Of a stretch of 64,000 nt of DNA, positions 8,188 to 17,449 are shown piece after piece (positions within the stretch are counted from its first letter, which is position 1; each line of letters opens with the position of its first letter). The notes below the pieces were generated by a model that saw nothing but the letters and a program-made list of their open reading frames with translations, was not told the DNA's origin and did no database searches. The DNA is from Enterococcus canintestini. Its GTDB lineage: Bacteria > Bacillota > Bacilli > Lactobacillales > Enterococcaceae. Where the stretch lies: positions 35,865 through 99,864 of the forward strand of contig NZ_JXKG01000003.1 of assembly GCF_001885735.1 (NCBI RefSeq). Direction: 5' to 3'. Position numbers and translations under genes: made by a program.

Positions 8188-8946
8188 TTATCGTGCATCA
8201 CCAATTGTCCACGTAACCTCACCGGTATATTCACCTTCTTGCATATTTACTGCAGCCGGTACTTTTAAGGATACGCTATCGTAATTATCATAATTATCAT
8301 TTTCATCGTAACCAAAAACTAAATCAAATAGACCACGACCGCCATCTGCATCTTGATTGTTGTTTACTATTTCAACCGGCTCATCTGAAATTTCAACACT
8401 CGTTTTAACTCCAGTTTGAGGAACTTGTGCGGTTGGTGTTGGTGTTACTGGCAGAATAGAAATATCGTTATAAAGAATCGAGGCACCCTCTAATGTACTA
8501 CTCGCATTTGTTTCGTGTGTAAATGGTGATGTCAGTTGCGCCATAATACTATGATGATTTTGTTGACCGTCTGCCCGAATATCCATATAGCGAACAAAAT
8601 GCGCCATTGTTACATCATCTTCTGTACCTGTTGCTTTGGTTGTAAAAGGTTTCGCTAAATATTCGCGATCCGCATTCCCGACTGGAATTGAATGCGTGTC
8701 AAAGTCTAAATCCGTTACCGATACAATCATTAATGGCCCTTTATCTGGGTTAATTTCGGGTTCATCAATTTCAGGTTCATCTTTTCCTGGTGGTGTTACT
8801 TCAGGAATTTCTGGATTACTTTGGTCAAAGCGAATCACACCTTTTCCCGTAACTTCTTCTGGGGCTGCATTTGCGACTGGGGCAACCACGCCTAACGCCA
8901 ATGCTCCTAGTAATGCTGTGGTAGTTAATTTTGTAATGTTTTTCAT
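8188..8946 (-). CDS. WxL-domain surface protein with degenerate first WxL motif
   Basis: This 252-aa protein has a signal peptide ending near VANA/APEE, then an acidic Pro/Glu linker (about 35-70) and a C-terminal WxL domain. The distal motif is EVTWTIGDAR at the extreme C-terminus. The proximal motif, normally Gly-Trp-x-Leu/Val, reads HHSIMAQLTSPF, so the first conserved Trp is missing. WxL domains bind peptidoglycan non-covalently. The ATG at 8946 follows GGAGG by 8 nt; the longer frame begins at a TTG inside that site. It lies 19 nt after another WxL gene. Confidence 0.9.
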   Translation of the reverse strand: MKNITKLTTTALLGALALGVVAPVANAAPEEVTGKGVIRFDQSNPEIPEVTPPGKDEPEIDEPEINPDKGPLMIVSVTDLDFDTHSIPVGNADREYLAKPFTTKATGTEDDVTMAHFVRYMDIRADGQQNHHSIMAQLTSPFTHETNASSTLEGASILYNDISILPVTPTPTAQVPQTGVKTSVEISDEPVEIVNNNQDADGGRGLFDLVFGYDENDNYDNYDSVSLKVPAAVNMQEGEYTGEVTWTIGDAR

Positions 8947-8965
8947 CTTCTTTTCCTCCAATTTT

Positions 8966-9730
8966 TTATGGTAACTCAGATAAAATCCAAGTTAGCTCCG
9001 TTTTATAAGGTTTACCGATAACTTTTTCTGTTCGTCCTGGGACTGTCAGTTGGATAGCAGAATTTAAAAATAATGGTTTGTTAAACGTATCGTGCATAAT
9101 TACTTGATCGTCACGGTCAAGTCGCGGTTCTAAAGTATTTTTTACACCCTGCGAATTATTTTGTGATGCGCCAAATGAGATAAACCAAGTACCATCACCT
9201 GTGCCTTTTTTGGCATTGGCGATTTCTTGTGTTTCGCCAATTTTCATTTCAATGATGTCTTTTTTTACAACGGGCGCTTTGTTTTTATCCGAACCATTCG
9301 TCCAAGAATAATCAAAAGACAACATCGCACCGTCTAACTCTATATTCTCTGCTGTGGCAAATTGTTTTTCTTGTCTGACACTAACGTTCCACCCTGCCTT
9401 TGTTCCTCTGCGATCGGTTACTTGAATAAAGTGTGCTCGTGGCATTGTGTCATCTGCAAACATCATGGCATTTGCTGCATATTTTTGATCATTTGTATCA
9501 CTTTTTTGCGTTGAAAAGTTTAAACTCGGAACATAATCCAACCGTAATAAATCTGAACTAGGGGGAATTAAATCTTCTGGTTCAATTGGATTTACTGGAT
9601 TTTCAGGATCGGCTACTTGTTGCTGATCATTAAACTCAATTTTTCCTGTTCCAGCAGTGTCGCTTTGTGCCAATACCACCTGTGGCATCATCAAGCAAAG
9701 GAAAGAAGACAGTAAAAAGAATTTTTTCAT
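8966..9730 (-). CDS. WxL-domain surface protein
   Basis: This 254-aa protein has a signal peptide (KKFFLLSSFLCLMMPQVVLAQ) and the 'TAGTGKIEFND' opening typical of small WxL proteins. Its WxL domain has both motifs: GWNVSVRQEKQF and the C-terminal LTWILSELP. It is secreted and probably retained on peptidoglycan through the WxL domain, with the DUF916 protein as partner. The start at 9730 follows AGGAGGAGAAGGG; it overlaps the stop of the upstream small gene by 4 nt, which indicates translational coupling. Confidence 0.92.
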   Translation of the reverse strand: MKKFFLLSSFLCLMMPQVVLAQSDTAGTGKIEFNDQQQVADPENPVNPIEPEDLIPPSSDLLRLDYVPSLNFSTQKSDTNDQKYAANAMMFADDTMPRAHFIQVTDRRGTKAGWNVSVRQEKQFATAENIELDGAMLSFDYSWTNGSDKNKAPVVKKDIIEMKIGETQEIANAKKGTGDGTWFISFGASQNNSQGVKNTLEPRLDRDDQVIMHDTFNKPLFLNSAIQLTVPGRTEKVIGKPYKTELTWILSELP

Positions 9731-10086
9731 CCCTTCTCCTCCTTTTTGCGTTTCTTCCAAAAAAGTAACAAGAAGAATAGTAAGATGAGGCCAACACCTG
9801 TGTACATCAAACTTTTCTTTATCATTTCCCCTGCAGCAGGGTAACTTTTACCATAAGGTTTTGACGTGCCACTAGGTTTTGCAACTGGTGTAATACTTTG
9901 TGACTGTTGCGTGGATTCAACACTTCCTTGTTCTCCTGCTTCAAATACAATCACACCTTCTGTCGTTACACTTTGCGATTTTTGGCCTTGTTCTTCGGCG
10001 TAAAATTCACCAAAGGATGTAAACAACGCAAGAAAAATAACGGCGGTTGTTACAATTTGTTTAAGACTAAAAATTCTACGCTCCAT
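9727..10086 (-). CDS. Small surface protein with sorting-signal-like tail (YPAAG in place of LPxTG)
   Basis: This 119-aa protein has a signal peptide (about 8-30), a short Ser/Gln/Thr-rich segment, then SYPAAGE, a hydrophobic span (LMYTGVGLILLFFLLLFW) and a basic tail KKRKKEEKG. The layout is that of the small LPXTG proteins of WxL (Csc) clusters, but the expected LPxTG reads Tyr-Pro-Ala-Ala-Gly. It may be a non-standard sortase substrate, or may remain a simple membrane protein. It lies between the giant WxL gene (17 nt upstream) and the next WxL gene (4-nt overlap). Confidence 0.85.
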   Translation of the reverse strand: MERRIFSLKQIVTTAVIFLALFTSFGEFYAEEQGQKSQSVTTEGVIVFEAGEQGSVESTQQSQSITPVAKPSGTSKPYGKSYPAAGEMIKKSLMYTGVGLILLFFLLLFWKKRKKEEKG

Positions 10087-10103
10087 TTTTTCTCACGTCC
10101 TTT

Positions 10104-13100
10104 CTACCTTGCATCCCCTAATGTCCAAAGAATTTCTGCCTGGTAATCGCCGAGTTTTTTGACATTGGCAGCTGTTGTTTCAAATTTCAACCCAGGTCCG
10201 TTTTCATCCCAAGTATCACTAATGTTATATTCTGATTGATCCTCAGCATGCTGCGCTGAATAAACTGCTTCTGCTTCATCGTGAAGTACCACTGCTGAAT
10301 TTTCTTCAGTAGTTTTTTGATAACTTAAGACATCTGTCAAAACAAAGTTTGGGTCATCAACATCTCCTGCTTGCAAGGTGAAGTCCTTTGTCAAGGTTGC
10401 CGTTAATGTCCAGTTAGCTTTTATGCCACGATTATCCCAAATCACTAATGGTTCTTGATATTGTGGTTTATCCACACGAATGTCAGAAAACCAAACTTGA
10501 TGTGTTTCAAAATCCAATGTTTTAGGATAAGAAGAGATAAATAAAGTACCGTCAAATTCATACTTCACAATTTTACCGGTGGAAGTCACTTCTACTTGAT
10601 CCTCATCTTCAGGCCTAGTTAAAAGCAAGTAATGTAAATCCTCTGCCTCTTGTAATCCTTTTAAAACAGCTTGCTCTGCCGTTAAATCAACTTTATCGCC
10701 TGGAATCTTGTCGCTAATTACGACTGGTGTCACAATATCTTGATCTTTACTATCGACAAATCGAATCGTTAAACTATTATCAAAAATTGTAATTTCCACT
10801 GTGATAATCGCTTTATTGCCGGCTTCATCTACTAGTTCAATCAGCAACTCTTTTGGACCTGGAGTTTGTACCATTTCATCAAAATCTTGATTTTCAGCAA
10901 ATTCCACACTTATCTTGTCTACTTCACTCACATTATCAGTCAAGTTTTTTAAAAATATTTTTGGATCGGCATTTTGAATGGCATTAACATTCCCAATATT
11001 AATCTCTGTCGGTTTCGGCTCGGCTGTTGGTGCTGTTTTATCATTAAAAGTTACTTGAATAGTTTTTGAAACTTTATCCGTTCCATTGTCGACAGTTAAT
11101 GTAATCGTCATTGGTTGTTCTTCATGAGCACTATCGACGATGACTTCTTCCACATCAATACTGACCTTATCTGTATCGGTCACAGAAGTAACTACACCTT
11201 CAATCAGTTCCACCGCTTCTACTTGCCCATTTGCTAAAATGAATTCTTTTAATTGATTTTCTGTAACTGCATTTTCCCATTCACTTCGATCCAAACGAAA
11301 ATCTTCTCCGGTAATTGCAACATTGCCACTTACTTCGCCTTCTACTACAGTAATTGGAATTTCGATTGGTTCACTATCATTTTGGGCTTTATCCGTTAAA
11401 ATTACATGGACAACTTTACTACCGACAGAACTTACTAAGGTTTCAATTTCATTTGTATCTTCTACCAAGCGAATTTGAAGCTCCTCAGCTTCGGTTACAT
11501 TATCCTGATACGTACTTAAAAACTTAAATAAATCGACATCTGATCCAATGAGGTAGTCTGCTTTATTTAGCGGTACCAAGGTATGTTTCCCTGTACCAGT
11601 CGGAGGTTCCACATCTTTTACTGTCACCACTATTTCCTTTGTGATACTTTCTTGTAACCCATTTTCGACATCTGCCGGTACAATTAACTTAACGGTATAT
11701 TCTCCAGATGCTGTTGATAATCCACCTAAATCTGCTACTTCAATCTTCTCTGTTACATCAACTTCAGCACCATCTTTTAAATAAAAAGCGCTTGCGCTAC
11801 TTTCGGCCAAAATAAAATCTTTAATTTCTGCTTCTGTTTTATCTTTTATGTCTGTTGCGTCAATTTCAATATCTTTAGCGTCAATGCCGGTTCCTTCGTC
11901 GTAAACAATCAATTTGGCTTCAACTGTAGCTGTATTGCCAGCTGCATCTGTTACATTAATTTCAATCACATGGCCTTCTTTAGTCGGCTGATGAACTAAT
12001 TCAGAAATATCTGTCTTGTAAGAAATTGCAAATGTTTGATTTTCCATTGGATTTGTATCCTGCACATTTTCTAAAAAGACATCAGCACTAGGTGGCATAA
12101 CTCCTTTTTCAACAATGTAAGACCGGCCATCAGCAGTCGGTGCAGTTGTATCTTTTACTGTCGTAATCGCATAGTTTTCTTTCCCGTTTAGCCAACCTAC
12201 AGCCATTATTTTCTGACCAGCAACTAAATTTTCACGCTCATCTTCAGGAACTGTAAATTGATAGTCACCAGTAAAAGAATCCGCAATCGTATGGAAAACC
12301 CGCTCATCCCCTTCTAAAGGAGAGGCAACTGCTGGGGTTCCAACTGGTCGATCTAATGGTGGCGGATCATCTTCTGTATAATCATCACGATCAACATAGT
12401 AAAAGGTAATAGCTGTTCCATTGCCATACTCTGGATCGGGATTTACCACCCCGCTGAATTCTTTATGAGCATCTTCGTTTGGATTATCCGTAATATCGTT
12501 TATGCCAATATTGACATCCTCAATAAATTCAAACAAAACTCGTGAGAAACCGGTATGACTAGCTGGCGGAACACCGCTGCCAGAGCGTCCACTCGTATAA
12601 TAATTCGCCAAGAAGTCATCCGTAATTGCGTTTGTTACACTTTGACCTAATAAACCCGTCTGATTCGTCCGATTATAGGTCACATCCACACCATAAATTG
12701 GTGCCCAAGATTTATATAATACCGTCGGATCAGATTTTAGCCATGTCGAAACTTTTTGAACATCGGCAATAAAATGACCTGGATTTGACATGTTAATCAA
12801 GTCGGCATTTGGATTAGCGCGAGCATCTAAATCAATGGAGTAGGCATCAGCGAAGCGAAAAGCCCCCCTGGCTCCAATATCAATCAAATTTCGCGAGCCT
12901 GTTCCATCTGCTAACTTAATATTGAAAACTGATTTTCGCCCAATTTCAAAAGTACTATCTCTACCAGCAGTGATGACATCCCGGCTATCGTTCCCTTGGT
13001 TTGCCAAGTTAACGTGTAACTCACCTTCATCCCGAACTTTCAGGATTGAATCATTACCGATTGATATCGCATTTCTAGTTCCACCCATTTGGCCGTTGAT

Positions 13101-14294
13101 ATTGATATTTACTTTTGCCTTATTGGAAATATCAATGCTTGTGGCGTTAGCAAGTTCTATCCCACCTTTAGTTGTACCATCTGCTGTATTCAAAGTTAAT
13201 TCCGCTTCGTCTTCTACAATGACATCGCCTTTATCAAGCGCTAAAACATAGTAGCCCAAACCAACATTTTCACCTGTATTTCCAAGAGTAGTAATATTTA
13301 CTTTAGCTTTCCTTTTCAATAGCGCATAAGCGTCTTCTCCTGAAGTGGAGCCTGTGTTTCCATAGTAACTTGCTAAGATAAAACCATTACCATTTTCAAC
13401 TTCCACCTCAGTTTCACTATTTTCTTCAAATACAGCGCGAAAAGCTTCTAAACCCGATTGGTTTCCTTGCGTACTAATAATTCTCCCAGGGGTAAAGGGG
13501 TCTTCGTAACTATTGACAGATTTAATAGTATTTTTACCAATAAAACGCATGGTCGCTTGATATGAAGCGGTTAGCTGGCCACCTTCATAATAGACATTTT
13601 CAATTGCTAATTCTGATTCAAGTGAAGTTGCAGTTCCTATTTGAAAAGGTCCGTAATAATTCGTTCCGTACATCGCTAAATCTTTGACATAAACTTTTCT
13701 GACATCACTACTATTGGAGCGCCAACTGTATGACGTCCCATGGAAATGAATCGTATTTCCTAGTCCGTCTACAACAAAATCTACACGATTAACTGGAAGA
13801 GTAGGACGATCAGAACTAGACCCTGTTCCAGTCTGAGGATTTGAAAAACTTGCGGTTACTTTAATATAATCCGCATCATTTTTTTCTGCTTCATCTCCTG
13901 AAAAGCCATTGGTGACAGCCTTATTAAAATCTGACCAGTTATCTACTTCAATAATCTTCGTCGCAGCTGCTTCTGTACCCCAAACCGCGGTTTCATCTGC
14001 TGTGGCTTTTATTAATCGTGCTTTTGATACTTTTTCATCTGATTCATCAGCTTCTTCAACTGTTTCAGATGCTTCAGATGACGAGACTTGTGTTGAGTGA
14101 TCACGGTTGTCTGAATCGTCAATTTCTTCTAAAATAGCTGAACTAGCAGTAGTTTTTATATTTGTACTATCTGTCGTTTGGACGGTCTGATCTTCACCCG
14201 CAAAAATCGGCTGTAAATAGCCAATAACATTTCCAACTAGCAACAAACCCGCAATTGCCATTAAAACAATCAACCCTTTTTTCTCTTTCTTCAT
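10104..14294 (-). CDS. Giant WxL-domain surface protein with beta-helix-like and Ig-like regions
   Basis: This 1396-aa protein has an N-terminal signal/TM segment (GLIVLMAIAGLLLVGNVIGY) and a Ser/Thr/Glu-rich stretch to about 110. A region at about 115-480 shows pectate-lyase-like repeats (VDFVVDGLGNTIHFHG, many short Asn/Gly turns such as ISIGNDSILKVRDEGELHV) and is likely a beta-helix adhesive domain. Ig-like/DUF5011-type modules span about 700-1140 (DTTAPTADG, DNVSEVDKISVEF, ELVDEAGNKA). A C-terminal WxL domain spans about 1230-1396 with both motifs intact: KANWTLTATLTKDF and EILWTLGDAR. The role is inferred as a large adhesin or matrix protein held on the wall by WxL binding. It follows the glucosaminidase gene by 70 nt in the same operon. 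Confidence 0.92.
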   Translation of the reverse strand: MKKEKKGLIVLMAIAGLLLVGNVIGYLQPIFAGEDQTVQTTDSTNIKTTASSAILEEIDDSDNRDHSTQVSSSEASETVEEADESDEKVSKARLIKATADETAVWGTEAAATKIIEVDNWSDFNKAVTNGFSGDEAEKNDADYIKVTASFSNPQTGTGSSSDRPTLPVNRVDFVVDGLGNTIHFHGTSYSWRSNSSDVRKVYVKDLAMYGTNYYGPFQIGTATSLESELAIENVYYEGGQLTASYQATMRFIGKNTIKSVNSYEDPFTPGRIISTQGNQSGLEAFRAVFEENSETEVEVENGNGFILASYYGNTGSTSGEDAYALLKRKAKVNITTLGNTGENVGLGYYVLALDKGDVIVEDEAELTLNTADGTTKGGIELANATSIDISNKAKVNININGQMGGTRNAISIGNDSILKVRDEGELHVNLANQGNDSRDVITAGRDSTFEIGRKSVFNIKLADGTGSRNLIDIGARGAFRFADAYSIDLDARANPNADLINMSNPGHFIADVQKVSTWLKSDPTVLYKSWAPIYGVDVTYNRTNQTGLLGQSVTNAITDDFLANYYTSGRSGSGVPPASHTGFSRVLFEFIEDVNIGINDITDNPNEDAHKEFSGVVNPDPEYGNGTAITFYYVDRDDYTEDDPPPLDRPVGTPAVASPLEGDERVFHTIADSFTGDYQFTVPEDERENLVAGQKIMAVGWLNGKENYAITTVKDTTAPTADGRSYIVEKGVMPPSADVFLENVQDTNPMENQTFAISYKTDISELVHQPTKEGHVIEINVTDAAGNTATVEAKLIVYDEGTGIDAKDIEIDATDIKDKTEAEIKDFILAESSASAFYLKDGAEVDVTEKIEVADLGGLSTASGEYTVKLIVPADVENGLQESITKEIVVTVKDVEPPTGTGKHTLVPLNKADYLIGSDVDLFKFLSTYQDNVTEAEELQIRLVEDTNEIETLVSSVGSKVVHVILTDKAQNDSEPIEIPITVVEGEVSGNVAITGEDFRLDRSEWENAVTENQLKEFILANGQVEAVELIEGVVTSVTDTDKVSIDVEEVIVDSAHEEQPMTITLTVDNGTDKVSKTIQVTFNDKTAPTAEPKPTEINIGNVNAIQNADPKIFLKNLTDNVSEVDKISVEFAENQDFDEMVQTPGPKELLIELVDEAGNKAIITVEITIFDNSLTIRFVDSKDQDIVTPVVISDKIPGDKVDLTAEQAVLKGLQEAEDLHYLLLTRPEDEDQVEVTSTGKIVKYEFDGTLFISSYPKTLDFETHQVWFSDIRVDKPQYQEPLVIWDNRGIKANWTLTATLTKDFTLQAGDVDDPNFVLTDVLSYQKTTEENSAVVLHDEAEAVYSAQHAEDQSEYNISDTWDENGPGLKFETTAANVKKLGDYQAEILWTLGDAR

Positions 14295-14364
14295 TCAATT
14301 CTCAACTCCTTTCTATTGTGTTTTTTTGCCCATTGGAGAAAAGCAATGAGCGTATTTTCAACCA

Positions 14365-16143
14365 CTAAATTGTGGTGAAACCTTGGGATATGAAGTCATC
14401 TAACCACGGTATTAGCCGTAATTGTTGTCCTTCATATATCAGATAGCCCTCTAAATTATTCCATCGTCTTAAAGATTGCACCGATATTTTAAAGCGTTTC
14501 GCTATTTTTGCTAATGTATCGCCGCGTTGAACACTATAAAAACCAGCAGGACGTTGTCTGTAGGCCTTGACGGAATAATTTTTGAAAAAGGGTGTGTTCA
14601 ATCTCAAAAACAGCTCGTTTCCTGCTGGCTTACTAAAATGCTCAAGGTCTCTTTCAAAATATTTTTCACTATAATGCAATTTTTCTTCTTCTTTTAAACG
14701 AATTGTTTTGCCAACTTCTAATACTTGGCCGACCGCTAACAAATAGCTATTTAAATCATTTCGTGAAATGATTTGATGAAGTGGAACTTGATATAATTGA
14801 CAAATAGAAGCTAATGACTCCCCAGCTTTAACCGTATGGGCGACCGTACTAGACTTTTTATCTACTAATTTATTCGGTTTGGCTGCTTTTTCTTTTGTTG
14901 CCGTCAGATTTTTTGCAAGATCGCGCTCATTGTTTTTTGAATTTTCTGTTTTTTCACTCGAGATAGGATTAGTCAAATTTTCAACTTTTACTACCGGAGT
15001 ATCATAAGCCGTCAAATTATAAGTCCGAATTAAACCATTTAATTTTGCTGCATAGCTAGTATCCGTAGCGTATCTTCCCATTAAAAAGCGGGTCGCATCT
15101 TGATAAGATTTCGTATTGCTTTTCCAAACCCCACTATAAAAGTTGTGATTATAAGGAAGTCCCCCACGAATTAATTGAACGTAATCTTCCAATGATTGTT
15201 TATATGAAGGATATTTTCTGAAGTTAGCCCGAATGGTATAGTGATTGCCACTACCATCATCTTCTTGGGTGGCAAAATTCACGCTAGTGCCTTTATAACT
15301 TCCTTTAATTCCAAATAAATTGTAATTTGGTGGGCTTGCCAGTGAACTGTTTCCTGACGCACTTTCTAAAATAGCTTGCGCTATCATGACAGATGCATAT
15401 AATCCATGCTTTTGCCCTAACTGTCTAGCATCTTCACCAATGGTTTTCACAAATCGTTGCGTCGTAAAATTGGGTGAAAAAGTATAACTGTTTTCACCAA
15501 TGGTTACACCACTTGTAGTATTACCATTCGTCGTCGATTTTTTAGAATTTTGACTTTTAACGGGGACAAACAGGGTGCTTTTACGAGCTTTTTTCTTAAC
15601 AGCTTTGTTTTCTTTTTTAGAGGCTGTAATAGTCTTTTTCTGACTGGAACTTGTGCTAGGTTTAGTAGATTGGGGTGTTTCAGCTGAGTTTGATGTTGTG
15701 CTAGCGTTTGTTGCCTCTTGCGTAACCTTGTCTTTTTGTGATTCATCTTTTGCTGAAGTTGATGTTGTAGTTTCGGTACTTTCAGTTGAAGTAGCATCTT
15801 CAGTACTTTCTTCTGTTGTTTGCGTATCTTCTGTTGTTTCCAGTTGTTCATCAGTAGTATCACTCGTTTTTTCAACTTCATCATCAGATGATTCGACTTG
15901 TTTTTCATCTTCTAACGCTGTTAACTCTGAACTTTTTTCTCCTTCTATTTCTTCTTGTTCAGCTTCTTTTTCCCCATTATCACTAGCTAAGAGAGGAATC
16001 TCCTGCTTGTCACTTTCGTTTGTTTCTTTGACTTCATTTTCTTTATCAGCCAAATTTTTTGCATTGACTGGTGTTGATAAAAAAGTGGTAGTAGATGAAG
16101 CAATCACAAACGCTCCTGTTAATAGTGGTACGATCTTTTTCAT
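14365..16143 (-). CDS. Secreted glucosaminidase-type peptidoglycan hydrolase with two LysM domains
   Basis: This 592-aa protein has a signal peptide ending near VNA, a long Thr/Glu/Ser-rich acidic segment (about 30-170) and a Lys-rich patch. The glucosaminidase (Flg_hydro/GH73-like) domain covers about 228-380, with catalytic Glu in AQAILESASG and the fold signature NLFGIKGSYKG. LysM modules lie at about 434-478 (HTVKAGESLASICQLYQVPL) and 534-580 (YSVQRGDTLAKIAKRFKISV). It resembles enterococcal AtlA-type autolysins but has fewer LysM copies and unusually long spacing between them. The start at 16143 follows AAGGGGGG, 22 nt after the coiled-coil gene. Cleavage of wall glycan is likely; a role in inserting or releasing WxL proteins is inference from the operon. 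Confidence 0.92.
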   Translation of the reverse strand: MKKIVPLLTGAFVIASSTTTFLSTPVNAKNLADKENEVKETNESDKQEIPLLASDNGEKEAEQEEIEGEKSSELTALEDEKQVESSDDEVEKTSDTTDEQLETTEDTQTTEESTEDATSTESTETTTSTSAKDESQKDKVTQEATNASTTSNSAETPQSTKPSTSSSQKKTITASKKENKAVKKKARKSTLFVPVKSQNSKKSTTNGNTTSGVTIGENSYTFSPNFTTQRFVKTIGEDARQLGQKHGLYASVMIAQAILESASGNSSLASPPNYNLFGIKGSYKGTSVNFATQEDDGSGNHYTIRANFRKYPSYKQSLEDYVQLIRGGLPYNHNFYSGVWKSNTKSYQDATRFLMGRYATDTSYAAKLNGLIRTYNLTAYDTPVVKVENLTNPISSEKTENSKNNERDLAKNLTATKEKAAKPNKLVDKKSSTVAHTVKAGESLASICQLYQVPLHQIISRNDLNSYLLAVGQVLEVGKTIRLKEEEKLHYSEKYFERDLEHFSKPAGNELFLRLNTPFFKNYSVKAYRQRPAGFYSVQRGDTLAKIAKRFKISVQSLRRWNNLEGYLIYEGQQLRLIPWLDDFISQGFTTI

Positions 16144-16165
16144 GGATTTTCCCCCCTTACTTTTA

Positions 16166-16924
16166 TTATTTAGTGGCACGATGGGATTGTTGTACTAATT
16201 GCTCTAACAATGAAATGGACTCATCACGCATTTTTTCAATGTAATTTTGATAACGTAAGCATCCTTGTTTTAACTCTTCTAGTTCTTCTTCTGATTTCAT
16301 TTTGAGATCGTGAGCCTCAAATTCAGCTTTACGTACAATTTCTTTGGCTTTAGATTTTGCGGCCAACAAAACATCTGCCAGTTCATTTTTTGTCAGTTCC
16401 AATTCATCACGTTCTTGGCTTGATTTTAATGCGGTCAGTTCTGCTTTTACCTGTTGATATTTTTCTTCTAATTCACTGTAAGCATCACTTGTCAGATTGT
16501 TTGCTTCAAAATCATCATCTTGTGATTCTTGCTTTTCCAGACGTTGGGTTAATTCCATCGCGCGGTTACTGGCAAATTCTAAATTTGCGGTTAATTGTTT
16601 ATTTTCAGCTTTTAAAGTTTCTATTTTTTGATTCAGTTGCTCACTTGCTTCTACCCGACCATCATAATCAGCAGGGATTGCCGCCACAGAAGCCAACTCC
16701 TGCTCCATTTTTTCAATCGTCGCCTGTAAATCTGCCACTTTAGTCGTTAGTTCTTGCTTTTCTTTTTCCAAAGTTGTGTTTTTTTCTTTTAAGTCGGCAA
16801 TTTCTTTGGTTAATGCCGCATTTTTTTCTTCTAATTCTTTGACAGTTTCATCGTCACCTTCATCATGGAAACCCAATTCTTCTAGTTCCGCTAACAAATC
16901 ATCTTTTTTCTTTTTACCAAACAT
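16166..16924 (-). CDS. Cytosolic coiled-coil protein, DivIVA-like tail, function unknown
   Basis: This 252-aa protein has no signal peptide or TM. A basic start (FGKKKKDD) is followed by a long coiled coil at about 26-95 and again at about 150-240. The C-terminal part (KAKEIVRKAEFEAHDLKMK) resembles the AEAE-type repeats of DivIVA/ATP-synthase-b-like coiled coils, but the N-terminal DivIVA lipid-binding motif is not evident. It is the first gene of the WxL-locus operon. A cytosolic scaffold placed ahead of a glucosaminidase and surface proteins may place wall enzymes at the septum or pole; this is inference. Confidence 0.75.
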   Translation of the reverse strand: MFGKKKKDDLLAELEELGFHDEGDDETVKELEEKNAALTKEIADLKEKNTTLEKEKQELTTKVADLQATIEKMEQELASVAAIPADYDGRVEASEQLNQKIETLKAENKQLTANLEFASNRAMELTQRLEKQESQDDDFEANNLTSDAYSELEEKYQQVKAELTALKSSQERDELELTKNELADVLLAAKSKAKEIVRKAEFEAHDLKMKSEEELEELKQGCLRYQNYIEKMRDESISLLEQLVQQSHRATK

Positions 16925-17449
16925 TTTCTTTGCCCCTTTCTTACGTTTATTCCGTCAATTCTATTAGTAAAATTAGCGACCTAAGCTAATTTACCTACCA
17001 TTCTCCTTTGTTGCAGTCTTAGTATATAAAAATCTCACCCGCTTTTTTTCTCAAAAATATTATAGTTATTTAATAAAAACGAAAAAAACTGCGGTACTTT
17101 TCTCAAAAATTCCAGAGACTTCAAAAAAAATTGAGAATTACCAACTATTAGTTGCTTGTCTTTTCAACATTTGTCCATTTTTTGAAATAAAAAATACAAC
17201 AGTTGTTTTTTATTTCACAATCAAATTTTTATTTTTAAATAAAAAAATTGATTGTATGAAAAACTTTTTTCCTCATAGAAAGTAATAACTATCTAAAAAA
17301 CATCACTTTTTTAAATAAAAAAATTGAAACATGATATAAATACTACATCTTATTCTTTCCGGCACAATTATTCGTCTTTTAAAAAAAATCGTAGTACACT
17401 TTAGATAATTATCAGATGATTCCTGATAAATAAAAGGAGGTTATCCAAC
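16925..17449. promoter_or_regulatory. AT-rich divergent regulatory region with two adjacent palindromes and repeats
   Basis: This gene-free region of 525 bp separates the WxL operon from the flavin oxidoreductase gene. Two long palindromes lie back to back: 17184-17216 (arms GAAATAAAAAA and GTTGTTTTTTATTTC) and 17217-17255 (arms ACAATCAA/TTGATTGT around an A/T core). A 20-nt direct repeat beginning TTTTTAAATAAAA occurs exactly at 17232-17251 and 17308-17327, and TTTCTCAAAAAT occurs at 17047 and 17099. No promoter with good -35 and -10 spacing could be fixed for either gene. Confidence 0.55.
17409..17429. promoter_or_regulatory. Operator-like inverted repeat before the flavin oxidoreductase gene
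   Basis: TTATCAG-ATGATTC-CTGATAA, perfect 7-bp arms around 7 nt, lies 20 bp before the start codon and just downstream of the TTTAGATAAT sequence. The position fits a repressor site overlapping the transcription start. The cognate regulator is unknown. Confidence 0.5.

Noticed and set aside
13909-14100. Plus-strand ORF of 63 aa
   Set aside because: It is a shadow of the Ser/Thr/Glu-rich N-terminal region of the giant WxL protein.
15653-16198. Plus-strand Ser/Val-rich ORF of 181 aa
   Set aside because: It is the mirror of the Thr/Glu/Ser-rich segment of the glucosaminidase; it has no ribosome site, and the minus frame has clear domains.
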